A stretch of 64,000 nucleotides of DNA from Streptomyces sp. GESEQ-4 (GCF_017948455.1 NZ_JAFFSU010000031.1:1-64000), one strand, 5' to 3'. Counted from the first letter of the stretch, positions 41,681 through 51,363 are shown. Translations and numbers: made by a program. Notes: generated by a model from the sequence alone, not told the origin.

Positions 41681-42553
41681 GTGGTGGACGACGAACTGCT
41701 CACCATCGGGGCGTTCGCCGCCAAGGCCCGGCTCTCGGCCAAGGCCCTGCGGCTGTACGACCGGCTCGGACTGCTGACCCCGGCCCAGGTGGACGAGGCC
41801 AGCGGCTACCGCTACTACCGCGCCGACCAGGCCGAGCGCGCCCGGCTCGTGGCCCTGCTGCGGCAGCTGGACATGCCGCTCGCCCGGATCGCCGAGATCG
41901 TCGAGGCGGCCGACGATGGCGAGGCCGCGCGACTGCTCGCCGCGTACTGGGCGGACGTAGAGGCGCGGGTGGCGGGGCAGCGGACGCTCGCCGAGTACCT
42001 CCGTGGACGACTGTCGGGGAGGAGCTCCGAGATGTACGGGAAGTTCGAGGTCGAGACGGTCGACGTACCGGCGCAGGTGGTGATCACCGAGACCAGGCAC
42101 ACGCTGGCGGACGAACTGCCGGCGTGGATCGGCGCCTCGCTGGGGCGCCTGGAGGCGGCCTCACGGGAGTGCGGGGGCATCACGGCGCCGCCGTTCGTCG
42201 TGTACCACTCCGAGGTGTCCATGGAGAGCGACGGGCCCGCCGAGGCCTGCGTCCCCGTCGCCGACGAGACCGCGGCCCGGGCGTGGGCCGAGGCACAGGG
42301 GCGGGCCTGGGAGACCAGGGTCCGGGTGGACCCCGCAGCGCGGTTCGCCTACACCCGGATCACCAAGGCGCAGGTGGCCTACCCGCAGATCATCGCCGCG
42401 TTCGAGGCGGTGGAGGAGTGGATCGCGGCCCAGGGGCTGGAACAGGCGGGCCCCTGCCGTGAGGTGTACTTCGCCGACTGGGATGCGGCGGGGGCGGAGG
42501 ATCCGGTGTGCGACATCGCGTTTCCGGTAAAGGTGGACGCGAAGGATCGCTGA
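41681..42553 (+). CDS. MerR family regulator with GyrI-like effector domain
   Basis: A 290-residue regulator. The MerR helix-turn-helix (LLTIGAFAAKARLSAKALRLYDRLGLL and SGYRYYRADQ) is followed by a dimerisation helix and a C-terminal GyrI/BmrR-type ligand domain (FEVETVDVPAQVVITETRHTL ... FPVKVDAKD). This is the multidrug-sensing BltR/BmrR layout. The GTG at 41681 has GGAGG upstream. A spaced promoter with a MerR palindrome precedes it; no obvious transporter target is adjacent. Confidence 0.88.
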   Translation: MVDDELLTIGAFAAKARLSAKALRLYDRLGLLTPAQVDEASGYRYYRADQAERARLVALLRQLDMPLARIAEIVEAADDGEAARLLAAYWADVEARVAGQRTLAEYLRGRLSGRSSEMYGKFEVETVDVPAQVVITETRHTLADELPAWIGASLGRLEAASRECGGITAPPFVVYHSEVSMESDGPAEACVPVADETAARAWAEAQGRAWETRVRVDPAARFAYTRITKAQVAYPQIIAAFEAVEEWIAAQGLEQAGPCREVYFADWDAAGAEDPVCDIAFPVKVDAKDR

Positions 42554-42557
42554 GGGC

Positions 42558-43430
42558 TCAGTGCCTCGCAGGGCCGAGCGGCCGGCCGGTGAACGCGTCC
42601 AGCAGGACTCGGTCGCCCACCGGCCGGTCCAGCTCCACCGTCTTTTCCTGGGCGTGCAGGCTGTCCTGGCACAGACCGTCGTCCGTCCCGACCATGTACC
42701 CCGACAGCACCACACTGCCGTCCGTCTCGAGTACGTCCACGGCGGGCCCGTCGTCGCAGGCCCCATGGTGGGCCACGACGGTCACCGACCGGCCGTTCCC
42801 GGCCACCTCGACCACCCCGCCGAGATTCCACAGATCAGCGGAGACCCCCTGCGCGGCCGGACCTATGGGCGGCTTCGGGACCTTCGACGGGCCGATGGCG
42901 ACCCGTTTGAGCGGGGTGTCGTAGCCCTCCAGCGTGAACAGCCAGGCCGGGACGGTCGCCGGACCACGGCTCGTGGCCTGGGTCATCTCGCCCAGCTCCG
43001 CCCCGGTCACGGTGAGGCGCGGTCCCTCGCCGCTGTTGCGGGCCAGGGTCTCGTACGCCTCCCGCGCGCCCATCAGGTCCAGCGTGAGCGTCTCTCCGCT
43101 CTGCCATGTCACCTTGCCGCCCTTGTGCGTCTTGGGCAGTTCGGCGCTCAGGGCGAAGTTCTGGGTGGCGTAGGCCTCCTCGTCCTCCGCGTCGCGCCAG
43201 CCGCCCTCGGGCCGCTGGACCGGGCCTTGCATCGGGTAGTAGCCCTTGCTGTACGCATCGGCGGCCGCAGACCCGTCCCAGGCCTCGGCGACTTGTCCGG
43301 CGCGCTCCTTCGTGTGCGGTGCCGGGTCCGGCGCCGGGCTGTGGCCTCCGGCCCCACCGGCCGTCTCACTGCCGCAACCGACGACGGCGAACAGGACGAG
43401 CGCGACGGTCCGTGTCAGGTGTGTTCGCAT
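42558..43430 (-). CDS. Secreted lipoprotein of unknown function
   Basis: A 290-residue protein with a signal peptide and lipobox (LVLFAVVGC), a short Pro/Ala linker, and a globular domain with two cysteines (GACDDGP and GLCQDS). No enzyme motif is recognised. It ends 4 bp from the convergent MerR gene. Its upstream region contains a 13-bp tandem repeat. Confidence 0.8.
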   Translation of the reverse strand: MRTHLTRTVALVLFAVVGCGSETAGGAGGHSPAPDPAPHTKERAGQVAEAWDGSAAADAYSKGYYPMQGPVQRPEGGWRDAEDEEAYATQNFALSAELPKTHKGGKVTWQSGETLTLDLMGAREAYETLARNSGEGPRLTVTGAELGEMTQATSRGPATVPAWLFTLEGYDTPLKRVAIGPSKVPKPPIGPAAQGVSADLWNLGGVVEVAGNGRSVTVVAHHGACDDGPAVDVLETDGSVVLSGYMVGTDDGLCQDSLHAQEKTVELDRPVGDRVLLDAFTGRPLGPARH

Positions 43431-43514
43431 GGGTCCCCCAGGGCATGACGAGCGATACACACCTGTGACGCCCGGCCCCCGGCCCGCGTTCGCCTCGTTG
43501 TCCTTCCGTTACGC

Positions 43515-43579
43515 GGGTCCGTCACGTGGGTCCGTCACGTGGGTCCGTCACGCGGGTCCGTCACGCGGGTCCGTCACGC
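43515..43579. repeat. 13-bp tandem repeat, five copies
   Basis: Five units of GGGTCCGTCACGy lie head to tail between two minus-strand genes, about 85 bp upstream of the lipoprotein start. Unit number is likely variable between strains. The unit contains a possible half-site (GTCACG). Confidence 0.85.
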
Positions 43580-43584
43580 GTGGA

Positions 43585-45429
43585 CTACCTCAGCTCCTCC
43601 GGACACGGCGTCCCCCGCGGCACCCCGTAAGGCGCTCCCAGCCGGTAGGTTCCCGCCTTCGGTGCCAGCAGGACCGTCCACTTGTCGCCGTCCGGGTCCT
43701 CCTCGGCCTCCATCAGGCAGCCGTTGACGTTGTCGTACGACTTCGGGGCGCCGTCGGGGCGGTCCTTGGAGGCCTCCGTCTCCTGCGGAGCCTCGAGCTT
43801 CTTGCCCTCGGCGTCGACGATGCTCAGCCACGGCGAGTACGGGATGCGGACGAGGATGCGGCCGGGCACGGTGACCTTCATGGTCAGCTCGGTCTGCTCG
43901 GTGCGCTCGACGACGGCGTTGGGCTCGGCGAGCGGCGTCGGATCGGTGACGCGGAACAGCTGCCAGTTGGCATCGCCCCAGATCTGCTTCAGATACGGCA
44001 TGCCGCGCTGGACCAGCTCCCGCTCGCGCTCACCGCCGTCGCCGTCCGCCTTGCCCTTGGGCAGCACGACGAAGTGGACGGCCCAGCGCCTGAGCCACTC
44101 GTAGTAGTTCGCGGAGTTGAGCGTGTCGTCGTAGAAGAGGGGGTTGCGTCCCATGTCGGCCTGGCGGTTCCAGCCGCGGGCCAGGTTGACGTACGGGGCG
44201 AGCGCGGAGGCCTCGCGGTGGGAGCTGGCCGGGACCACCTCGACGCGGCCCTTCTCGGCGCCGACCTCCTGGAGTTCGTTGACGAGCGGCGCCAGCTCGC
44301 GGGCCCAGGAGGCGGTCGGGGTCGTGTTCACGACGTCGTCCACGGACTTGAAGCCGATCCACGCGTTGAAGCCGACGGTGACCACGACGAGCGCGTACCA
44401 CTTGCGGGTGCGCGGCACGGTGAACGGCAGCGCGGCGACCAGCGCCACGCCCGCGAACAGCATCGGCAGCCGGGTGATGTTGGAGCCGATCTGCGAGCTG
44501 ATCAGCCACACCAGCAGGACCGAGAGCCCGTACACGGCGGCCGTGATCCGTACGGTCTTCCACTCGCGCGGCACGGCGGCGTAGACGAACACCGAGTACA
44601 GCAGCGGCAGCGACGCCGAGCCGACGGACATCGGCTGGGTGCCGGAGAAGGGGAACAGCCAGGCGGAGACGGCGACCACGGCCGCGGGCGCGAGCCCCAG
44701 CGCCCAGGCGCCCGGCCGGCGCTTCTGCAGGAAGAGGGCCACGGCCACCAGCCCGACGAACAGTCCCGCGACCGGCGACGCCATCGTGGCGAGCGCCGCC
44801 AGCGGGGCCGCGCACAGCGCCTTCGCCCAGCGCTTGTAGCGCCAGCGGTACGGCCAGCAGAACACCACCGCGACCGCGCCCAGCGCGAACACCGTGCCAA
44901 GACCGAAGGTCACCCGCCCCGAAGCGGCGTTGCACAGAAACGCGAACACCCCCGCGAGCGCGGCCCACAGCGGGTTCTTCACGGACCGGCTGCGCAGCAG
45001 GATCAGCGTCAGCAGGCCGGCCGAGATCGTCCCCGCGATCATCATCGACGTACGGACGCCGAAGACGGACATCAGATACGGCGACACCACGCTGTACGAC
45101 ACCGGGTGCATACCGCCGTACCAGGCGAGGTTGTACGCGGAGTCCGGGTGCCGGCCGACGAACTCGGCCCAGGCGTCCTGTGCCGCGAGGTCGCCACCGC
45201 TGTTCGCGAACGTGAAGAACCACACGATGTGCAGGGCGCCGGAGAGGGCGGCGACGGACAGGACGGGGTGGCGCAGGAACCGTTCACGGAGGGTCAGGAC
45301 GGCACGCTTGAGCGCCGCCGTCGCACCATCGTGCTCAGTGTCGGCCTGCGGGGCGGGCACGCGTATTCGCGGGCCTGATCCCGGATCCGGACCGGCGTCG
45401 TCTGCGTGTTTCGGCTCCGCAGTGGCCAC
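43585..45429 (-). CDS. Polytopic membrane protein, putative glycosyltransferase-like
   Basis: A 614-residue protein with a charged cytoplasmic N-terminus, about ten hydrophobic segments (starting VLSVAALSGALHIVWFFTF), and a large extracytoplasmic C-terminal domain of about 230 residues. The architecture and the motif FVGRHPDSAYNLAWYGGMHPVSYSV recall GT-C type proteins, but I see no confirmed catalytic DxD/DDx. The gene lies about 200 bp downstream of the D-Ala-D-Ala carboxypeptidase, so an envelope role is plausible. Confidence 0.78.
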   Translation of the reverse strand: MATAEPKHADDAGPDPGSGPRIRVPAPQADTEHDGATAALKRAVLTLRERFLRHPVLSVAALSGALHIVWFFTFANSGGDLAAQDAWAEFVGRHPDSAYNLAWYGGMHPVSYSVVSPYLMSVFGVRTSMMIAGTISAGLLTLILLRSRSVKNPLWAALAGVFAFLCNAASGRVTFGLGTVFALGAVAVVFCWPYRWRYKRWAKALCAAPLAALATMASPVAGLFVGLVAVALFLQKRRPGAWALGLAPAAVVAVSAWLFPFSGTQPMSVGSASLPLLYSVFVYAAVPREWKTVRITAAVYGLSVLLVWLISSQIGSNITRLPMLFAGVALVAALPFTVPRTRKWYALVVVTVGFNAWIGFKSVDDVVNTTPTASWARELAPLVNELQEVGAEKGRVEVVPASSHREASALAPYVNLARGWNRQADMGRNPLFYDDTLNSANYYEWLRRWAVHFVVLPKGKADGDGGERERELVQRGMPYLKQIWGDANWQLFRVTDPTPLAEPNAVVERTEQTELTMKVTVPGRILVRIPYSPWLSIVDAEGKKLEAPQETEASKDRPDGAPKSYDNVNGCLMEAEEDPDGDKWTVLLAPKAGTYRLGAPYGVPRGTPCPEELR

Positions 45430-45636
45430 CTGAAGGCACTCCCCGTGTCCCGTCTTCTGTTCTCTTCAGGACGCGTCCCGTTCCCCGCGCGTTGCCTGCC
45501 GCGTCCCTGCGGCTTTTCCGGGCGCGTCCCGTGAGCGGTGACCTGCCCCGATTCGCGACGCTAACACGTGGCCCGCCGCTCGGCTCCCGGGTGGGTGCCG
45601 AGCGGCGGGCGACGGCGGAAAACGTCGCGCCCGGGA

Positions 45637-48600
45637 TCAGGCGACGCGCGTGAGCTTGTCCGTGAAGCCCGGTTCGCCGAGGTCGGTCTGCAGCGCCACC
45701 GGCACCTCCACGGCGCCGCCCGAACCGTCACCGACGGTGAGCGCGCCCACCTTGGTGCCGGCCTTCGCGGTGTGCGGTACCTCGTCGGAGGCGAAGGACA
45801 CCTTCACCTTCAGGCCGGCCCAGCCGACCGCGGCGACGTCCTTGGTGACGACGATCGGCGTCTGCCCGCCGAGCTGGTCGTCCACGTACCCGACGACGTC
45901 GCCCTTCTTCAGGATCCTCTCCGACGTGATCGCGTCCTGGGCGGCGAGCATCGCTGTTTTGCTGACGGCGTTGACCGTGTCGATGATCGGGGCCGTGTGC
46001 TGCCCGAGGATGGCACCGACGACGGTCACCGTCTCGCCTTCGATCTCCTTGGTGGCGGCGTAGAGCAGGTTGCCGCCGGCGGCCGTGGTGGTGCCGGTCT
46101 TGATGCCGATGCCGTCGTTGTAAGGGACGAGCTTGTTGTAGTTGTTCCACCGCTGGCCCGACGGGTCGTGCCAGTAGGGCAGCTTGGTGATGTCGACGAG
46201 CGCCTGGATCTCGACCAGTTCGTTGCCGAGCTTCACCTGGTCCTCGGCGGTGGAGACGGTGGTCTCCTTGAGCCCGGAGGCGTCGGTGTACGTCGTGTTC
46301 TTCATCCCGAGTTCCTTGGCGGCGTCGTTCATCTTCTCGATGAACGCCTTCTCGGAACCCGCGTCCCAACGGGCCAGCAGGCGGGCGATGTTGTTCGCCG
46401 ACGGGATCATGATGGCCGACAGCGCCTGCTTCAGGGTGAGCGTGTCGCCCGCCTTGACGGTGTTGAGCGTCGACTCGCCGGCCTGGTTGTAGCCGCCCTC
46501 CTTCTCGGCGAGGGCGTCGACCTTGATCTTCGGCCCTTCGTCGCCGGGCTTCAGCGGGTGGTCCTTGAGGACGATGTACGCGGTCATGGCCTTGGCGACC
46601 GACCCGATGGCGACCGGCTTCTGCTCGCCGAAGTTCCCCATCGTCCCTATGCCGTTGACGTCCATCCAGCCCTGGCCCTCGCCCGGCCACGGCAGGTCGA
46701 CCTTGTTGCCCTCGAACGTGTACGAGTCGTCGGCGGTGAGCGCGAGTTCCGGCGTCGGCAGCGGACGTACGGCCTGTACGACCGCAAAGACAACCGCCAG
46801 CAGCAAAACCAGCGGCGTCCAGATCTTGACCCGCCGCGCCGCCGTACGCAGCGGCGTCTGCGGAGGCGGCGGCGTGTTCGTCAGCTCCGCCAGCAGATCC
46901 AGCGGCGGCTTCGGCGGCAACGGCTGCTGCGTCGTCCGCTCCGGCCCGACCTGCGGCACGGGCGAGGTGGCATCCGGCGTGGCGGGCTTCGGCTCGTCCA
47001 GCGGCTTGAGCGCGACGAACCGACTCGTCCGCTCGACGTCGGCCACGGGCTTGCGGGACTGCGCCTCGTCGGGCTTGTCGGCGTCCGTGGGCTCCGGCTT
47101 GGCCGCCCCGCCAAACTTCAGCATGGTGGTCGGCTGATCGACAGCGGGCGCGGTGGGCCGCACAGCCTTGAAGACAGCGGTGGGCTGGTCTACGGGGCGC
47201 TTGTCGGCCTTGGGAGCGTCCTCGGCGTCGACGCCACCATCACCGGCGTCGGCACCCGGCTCAACGTCGGCGTCGGGCTCGGAGTCGGCCTCACCGTCGG
47301 CGTCACCCTCAGGCTCGGCGTCAGCCTTCGGCTCGGAGCCGGAGTCAGCCACAGCCGCATCGTCGGCAGCGCCCTCAGGCTCGGCGTCAGCCTCGGAACC
47401 GACACCGACACCGACCGCACTGCCGGCCTCGGCCGCCGCGTCAACGTCGGCATCCGCCTCATCCGCAGAGCCGGCACGCGTCTCACCCTCGACGTCGCCC
47501 TCAGACTCGGAATCGGCCTCGGCCTCCGGCGCGGCGTCAGCCTTCGGCCCGGACTCAGCCTCGGAGTCAGCCGCGACCTCACTGCCGGCCTTGCCCTCCG
47601 CGTCAGCCTCAGCACCACCCTCGGAACCGGCACCCGTCTCGGCCTCGACGTCGCCCTCCGGCTCAGCGTCAGCCTCGGGTTCTCCCCCGGCTCCACTGCC
47701 GGCCTCAGTCTCCGCATCCGCATCGCCCTCGGACTCGGACTCGGCCTCCGGCTCGGCGTCAGCCTCCGCATCGGCCCTGGCCGTCGCGTCAGCCTCAGCA
47801 TCACCGTCGGCGTCCGCGTCGCCCTCAAGTTCGGCGCCAGCCCCGGAAGCGACCTTGCTCTCCCCGCCGGCCTCGGTTCCGGCGTCAGCCGCCCCAGCGT
47901 CACCGGCGGTGTCCACGTCACCAGAGGAGCCGACGCCAGTCTCGGCGTCGGCGTCCGGCTCAGCATCGACGGCACCCTCTGACTCGACGTCGGCCTCCGG
48001 CTCCACGTCGGCCCCGGCAGCCACCTCAGCCCCACCAGCAGCCTCGTCACCGCCCTCCGCGACCTCATCGGCGCCCTCGGACGTCGCCACGTCTCTGTCG
48101 GCGTCCTCGGCGGCTTCAGACGTCGCCGCGTCTCCGTCGGCGCCCTCGGACGTCACCGCGCCTTCGGTCTCACCCTCGTCGCCCTCGGCTTCCGCGTCCC
48201 CTGCCGACGGCTCCTCGTCCGCCGTGGCCACCCAGGCAGCCACAGCCGCCCGCAGCCGGTCGTCACCCCCGGCGCTCACCTCGCCACCACCGACGTCCGC
48301 AGCGCTCGCCTCGCCACCACCGGCGTCCGCAGCGCGAGCCTCGTCCCCGTCCGCGGCATTCTCCGCGTCCCCGCCCGAAGAGTCCTCCGGCACGGCGGAA
48401 TCCGCAGCACCGTCGCCCTCGGCCTCACCGGCCTCACCGGCGGCGCCGTCCGCGTCCCGGACATCCTTCGGGAGGTCTCGTACGGAGAAGATCTTCGTCG
48501 CCGTATCCACCCCACCACGCGCCTCGGACGTCGAGGACGAGGACGACCCCGCGTCCCGCGCCACCGCGAGGCGCGGATCCGCGGCCTCGCTCCTGGCTTC

Positions 48601-48681
48601 GGGAACCGGACCCGCGCTCCCCGACGTCGGTTCTGCCGACGACTCGCGCTTCTTCGACCTGTCGGGGGACTCGCCCGCCAC
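45637..48681 (-). CDS. D-alanyl-D-alanine carboxypeptidase (S11) with giant acidic N-terminal region
   Basis: A 1014-residue protein with three parts. Residues 1 to about 500 are an extremely acidic low-complexity region of E/D/A/G/S with pseudo-repeats (EPEGDAEAD-type). Then comes a Pro/Thr-rich linker and one membrane helix near residue 620 (LLLAVVFAVVQAV). The extracytoplasmic C-terminal part is a peptidase S11 domain: SVAK (Ser-x-x-Lys) near 692, SANN, and KTGTT near 861. The catalytic domain trims peptidoglycan pentapeptides. The GTG at 48681 follows GGAGGA. The acidic region is cytoplasmic if the protein is type II. Its length is exceptional for this family. Confidence 0.9.
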   Translation of the reverse strand: MAGESPDRSKKRESSAEPTSGSAGPVPEARSEAADPRLAVARDAGSSSSSTSEARGGVDTATKIFSVRDLPKDVRDADGAAGEAGEAEGDGAADSAVPEDSSGGDAENAADGDEARAADAGGGEASAADVGGGEVSAGGDDRLRAAVAAWVATADEEPSAGDAEAEGDEGETEGAVTSEGADGDAATSEAAEDADRDVATSEGADEVAEGGDEAAGGAEVAAGADVEPEADVESEGAVDAEPDADAETGVGSSGDVDTAGDAGAADAGTEAGGESKVASGAGAELEGDADADGDAEADATARADAEADAEPEAESESEGDADAETEAGSGAGGEPEADAEPEGDVEAETGAGSEGGAEADAEGKAGSEVAADSEAESGPKADAAPEAEADSESEGDVEGETRAGSADEADADVDAAAEAGSAVGVGVGSEADAEPEGAADDAAVADSGSEPKADAEPEGDADGEADSEPDADVEPGADAGDGGVDAEDAPKADKRPVDQPTAVFKAVRPTAPAVDQPTTMLKFGGAAKPEPTDADKPDEAQSRKPVADVERTSRFVALKPLDEPKPATPDATSPVPQVGPERTTQQPLPPKPPLDLLAELTNTPPPPQTPLRTAARRVKIWTPLVLLLAVVFAVVQAVRPLPTPELALTADDSYTFEGNKVDLPWPGEGQGWMDVNGIGTMGNFGEQKPVAIGSVAKAMTAYIVLKDHPLKPGDEGPKIKVDALAEKEGGYNQAGESTLNTVKAGDTLTLKQALSAIMIPSANNIARLLARWDAGSEKAFIEKMNDAAKELGMKNTTYTDASGLKETTVSTAEDQVKLGNELVEIQALVDITKLPYWHDPSGQRWNNYNKLVPYNDGIGIKTGTTTAAGGNLLYAATKEIEGETVTVVGAILGQHTAPIIDTVNAVSKTAMLAAQDAITSERILKKGDVVGYVDDQLGGQTPIVVTKDVAAVGWAGLKVKVSFASDEVPHTAKAGTKVGALTVGDGSGGAVEVPVALQTDLGEPGFTDKLTRVA

Positions 48682-48921
48682 CGATGCCTCCTCCATGCGC
48701 CGCACGGAGCCTTCCGTGCGCGTACCGAACCGTGAATCGCCGCCCGGACACAGCATCCCTACCCCTGTCCGAACCATGTACCAGTGTCCTGTGTGCGGGC
48801 TTAACCCCTGCGGTAGACGAGAACGACATACCTGCCGGTTCCACTACATTCCGGTCACGCGCTCTCGACAGACCAATGTGAGAGGGGTCACCCTGTCATT
48901 CATCCACGCGGGGAGGCATGG

Positions 48922-49680
48922 ATGGGCAGGAGCCGCAGAACACTTCCGGAGGAGCTTCTGCTGCTGGCGTTGGACCCGACCACGGGTACCACCGCACAGC
49001 CGCAGTCGCTCGACCTTGGTCTGGCCGGAGCACAGCTAGTGGAGCTGGCGCTGGCCGGACGGATAGCCCCTGACGGGGATCGTATCGCCGTGGTGTCCCC
49101 ACGGCCGACTGGAGATCCGACTCTGGACTGCGCGTTGGAGTTGCTGCGAAGGCGCGGCGCCCCGGTGCGGGCGGTCCACTGGATTGGCGGGCCCCGACTG
49201 GGGCTGCGCCAGACCTATCTCTCGCATCTGGAGCGGTGCGGCATGGTGCATGCCGTGGCGGGCCAGATGTGCGGGGTATTGCCGACGACTCGCTACCAGG
49301 CGAGTCAGACCGAGATCAGCCGGGAGATCAGGGCCCGGCTGGACTCCGCGATCCGCACCGGCGTCCCGCCGGACCCGCGGACCGCGGCGCTCGCCGCACT
49401 GGCGCACGCGGTCGGCCTCGGCAAGCACCTGTATCCGGGTAATGAGGGACGCTCGTCCCGCTCCCGGCTACGGGATCTGATCAGGCACGACCCCATGGGC
49501 GGCCTCGTGGCGCACGCCGTGATGGACGTCCAGAACGGCGTGGCGGCCCAGCCGCGCCGCAGCCCGGCATCATCGGCCGGCCGCCAGGCCGCCCCCGGTG
49601 GCAGGGCCGCACCGGAACCCGCCCGCGGTGTTCCGATGCAACCGCGTCGCGGTTCCATGACGCGTGTCGTGGCGCACTGA
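48922..49680 (+). CDS. GOLPH3/VPS74 (GPP34) family protein
   Basis: A 252-residue protein that begins RRTLPEELLLLALDPTTG and continues LDLGLAGAQLVELALAGRI, the hallmark of bacterial GPP34 proteins, which are common in actinomycetes and probably bind phosphoinositide-like or anionic lipids. The C-terminal 60 residues are a Pro/Arg/Ala-rich tail. The ATG at 48922 follows GGGGAGG. It is divergent from the carboxypeptidase gene. Role in bacteria unknown. Confidence 0.87.
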   Translation: MGRSRRTLPEELLLLALDPTTGTTAQPQSLDLGLAGAQLVELALAGRIAPDGDRIAVVSPRPTGDPTLDCALELLRRRGAPVRAVHWIGGPRLGLRQTYLSHLERCGMVHAVAGQMCGVLPTTRYQASQTEISREIRARLDSAIRTGVPPDPRTAALAALAHAVGLGKHLYPGNEGRSSRSRLRDLIRHDPMGGLVAHAVMDVQNGVAAQPRRSPASSAGRQAAPGGRAAPEPARGVPMQPRRGSMTRVVAH

Positions 49681-49803
49681 GCCGCAGTCCCACGGCACGA
49701 GCAGCACGACCCGAACCGCCGCAACAACAGCACGACCGCACCACCGCACCACGCACATCAGCGCCGCACCGCATCCCCCGGACCCGGTACGGGAGCCGCT
49801 GGA

Positions 49804-49863
49804 CCGCGCGGGGCAATGAGGCCGTACGTCCGGACGACGACGCGGCCTCACCGCCCCGCGCGG
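49804..49863. terminator. Compound hairpin after the GPP34 gene
   Basis: Outer stem CCGCGCGGGGC / GCCCCGCGCGG (11 bp, perfect) and inner stem GAGGCCG / CGGCCTC, 124 bp past the stop. The rest of 49681-50036 contains no recognisable gene. Confidence 0.6.
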
Positions 49864-50036
49864 CCGTGCGTCGCGGCGCCTGCATGCCGCGCCACCCGGC
49901 GCCACCGCGTCCGAACTGGCGCGTACCCGCCGTATATCCACCGTTTCCCAGCGGTAAGAAGCACCTTGGTGGCAGTCTGCTCAGCAGCAGATACGCAAAG
50001 TGGCAATCAAGGCACGCAGCCGGAGGTGCACGTCCC

Positions 50037-50894
50037 GTGGCGTCCAATGTCAATCCCACCGTCAGGCGGCGCCGGCTGGGCCAGGAGCTGCGCAGGCTCC
50101 GCGAGCTCAAGGGCATGACGGCCGAGGAAGTGGCGGAAAGACTGCTGGTGTCGCAGTCGAAGATCAGCCGGCTGGAGAACGGCCGGCGCAGTATCAGCCA
50201 GCGTGACGTCCGCGATCTGTGCGGGGTCTACGAGGTGGAGGACCACCGGATCGTCGACTCGCTGATGCAAATGGCCAAGGACTCCCGCCAGCAGGGCTGG
50301 TGGCATTCGTTCGGCGACATCCCGTACAGCGTCTACATCGGTCTGGAGACGGACGCGGCGAGCCTTCGGGTGTACGACCCGCAGGTCGTCCCCGGTCTGC
50401 TGCAGACCCGGACCTACGCGGAGGCGCTGATCGCGGGCGCGCTGCCGGAGACCGCGGCCGCCGAGGTCGAGAAGCGCGTCCAGGTGCGCCTGCGCCGGCA
50501 GGAACGAATCACCGCCCCGGACAACCCGCTGCGCCTGTGGTCCGTCCTGGACGAGGCGGCCCTGCGCCGGGTGGTCGGCAACCGCACCCTGATGCGCGAG
50601 CAGTTGGAGTACCTGGTCGAGCAGTCACAGCTCCCGCACGTCACCGTGCAGGTGATCCCCTTCGACATGGGCGCCCATCCCGGCCTGAACGGGCAGTACG
50701 CGATCCTGGAGTTCCCGGACGCGGCCGATTCCAGCGTCGTCTACATCGAGGGCGTCACCAGCGATCTGTACCTGGAGAAGGCGAACGACGTCCAGAAGTA
50801 CGCGGTGATGTACGAGCATTTGCGGGCGCAGGCGCTGAATGTGGATCAGTCCCGGCAGTTCATCGCGGACATCGCGAAGGACTACGCCCGCTAG
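50037..50894 (+). CDS. XRE-family regulator with DUF5753 domain (WhiJ-like)
   Basis: A 285-residue protein: an N-terminal helix-turn-helix (LGQELRRLRELKGMTAEEVAERLLVSQSKISRLENG) and a C-terminal DUF5753 domain (VVPGLLQTRTYAEAL, RRQERIT, VTVQVIPFDMGAHPG). Streptomycetes carry dozens of such genes paired with a DUF397 gene; WhiJ-type members repress development. The GTG at 50037 has GGAGGTG upstream. The DUF397 partner follows after about 220 bp. Confidence 0.92.
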   Translation: MASNVNPTVRRRRLGQELRRLRELKGMTAEEVAERLLVSQSKISRLENGRRSISQRDVRDLCGVYEVEDHRIVDSLMQMAKDSRQQGWWHSFGDIPYSVYIGLETDAASLRVYDPQVVPGLLQTRTYAEALIAGALPETAAAEVEKRVQVRLRRQERITAPDNPLRLWSVLDEAALRRVVGNRTLMREQLEYLVEQSQLPHVTVQVIPFDMGAHPGLNGQYAILEFPDAADSSVVYIEGVTSDLYLEKANDVQKYAVMYEHLRAQALNVDQSRQFIADIAKDYAR

Positions 50895-51113
50895 CGGCGA
50901 GGAGGGCCAAGGGCCTGAATCCCGCCCCCTGGGCAGAAAGAAGCGCACAGTACACCTTCGCCCGGCCGGGATGGAAGATCCAATGGAATATGCCATCCGG
51001 TCGAGTGAATGGTCGCTTCATCAGCCGATGTTGGCGAGTAGCGTCGATCACGCCATCGGCCAACACCGTTGGCGCAATCTCAGCAACTCATCAACTGGCA
51101 ATGCGGAGCGAAC

Positions 51114-51323
51114 ATGGCAATTCGTCAGGGCGCCACGGACACGTGGACCAAGTCCTCGTACTCCACGGGAAACGGCGCGTGCATCGAGATCAAGTCACCG
51201 GTTCTCGCGGCCATGGCCGTCCGGGACTCCAAGGTCCCCGAAGGACCCACGCTGGCCTTCCCGGCCGACGCGTGGAACGCCTTCGTGGCTCAGGCCGGCC
51301 GGGGAGCTTTCGACCTCGGCTGA
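51114..51323 (+). CDS. DUF397 family small protein
   Basis: A 69-residue protein with the family pattern WTKSSYSTGNGACIEI near the start and VRDSKVPEGPTLAFPADAWNAFV. It is the usual partner of XRE-DUF5753 regulators and probably binds and modulates it. The ATG follows GCGGAGCG. Confidence 0.92.
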   Translation: MAIRQGATDTWTKSSYSTGNGACIEIKSPVLAAMAVRDSKVPEGPTLAFPADAWNAFVAQAGRGAFDLG

Positions 51324-51363
51324 TGCCGCACCGTCTCCCACAACTCCATAAGCACCACAGGAA

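Noticed and set aside
43515..43579. 13-bp tandem units considered as CRISPR repeats
   Set aside because: Units are directly adjacent without spacers and no cas genes are present.
45568..47982. Long plus-strand frame antisense to the carboxypeptidase
   Set aside because: It exists only because the acidic low-complexity codons and high GC keep the opposite strand open; no ribosome site or family resemblance.
47190..48600. Repetitive DNA in the carboxypeptidase gene considered as a CRISPR or VNTR array
   Set aside because: Repeat units are irregular and follow codon periodicity of E/D/A residues; no constant repeat with unique spacers.
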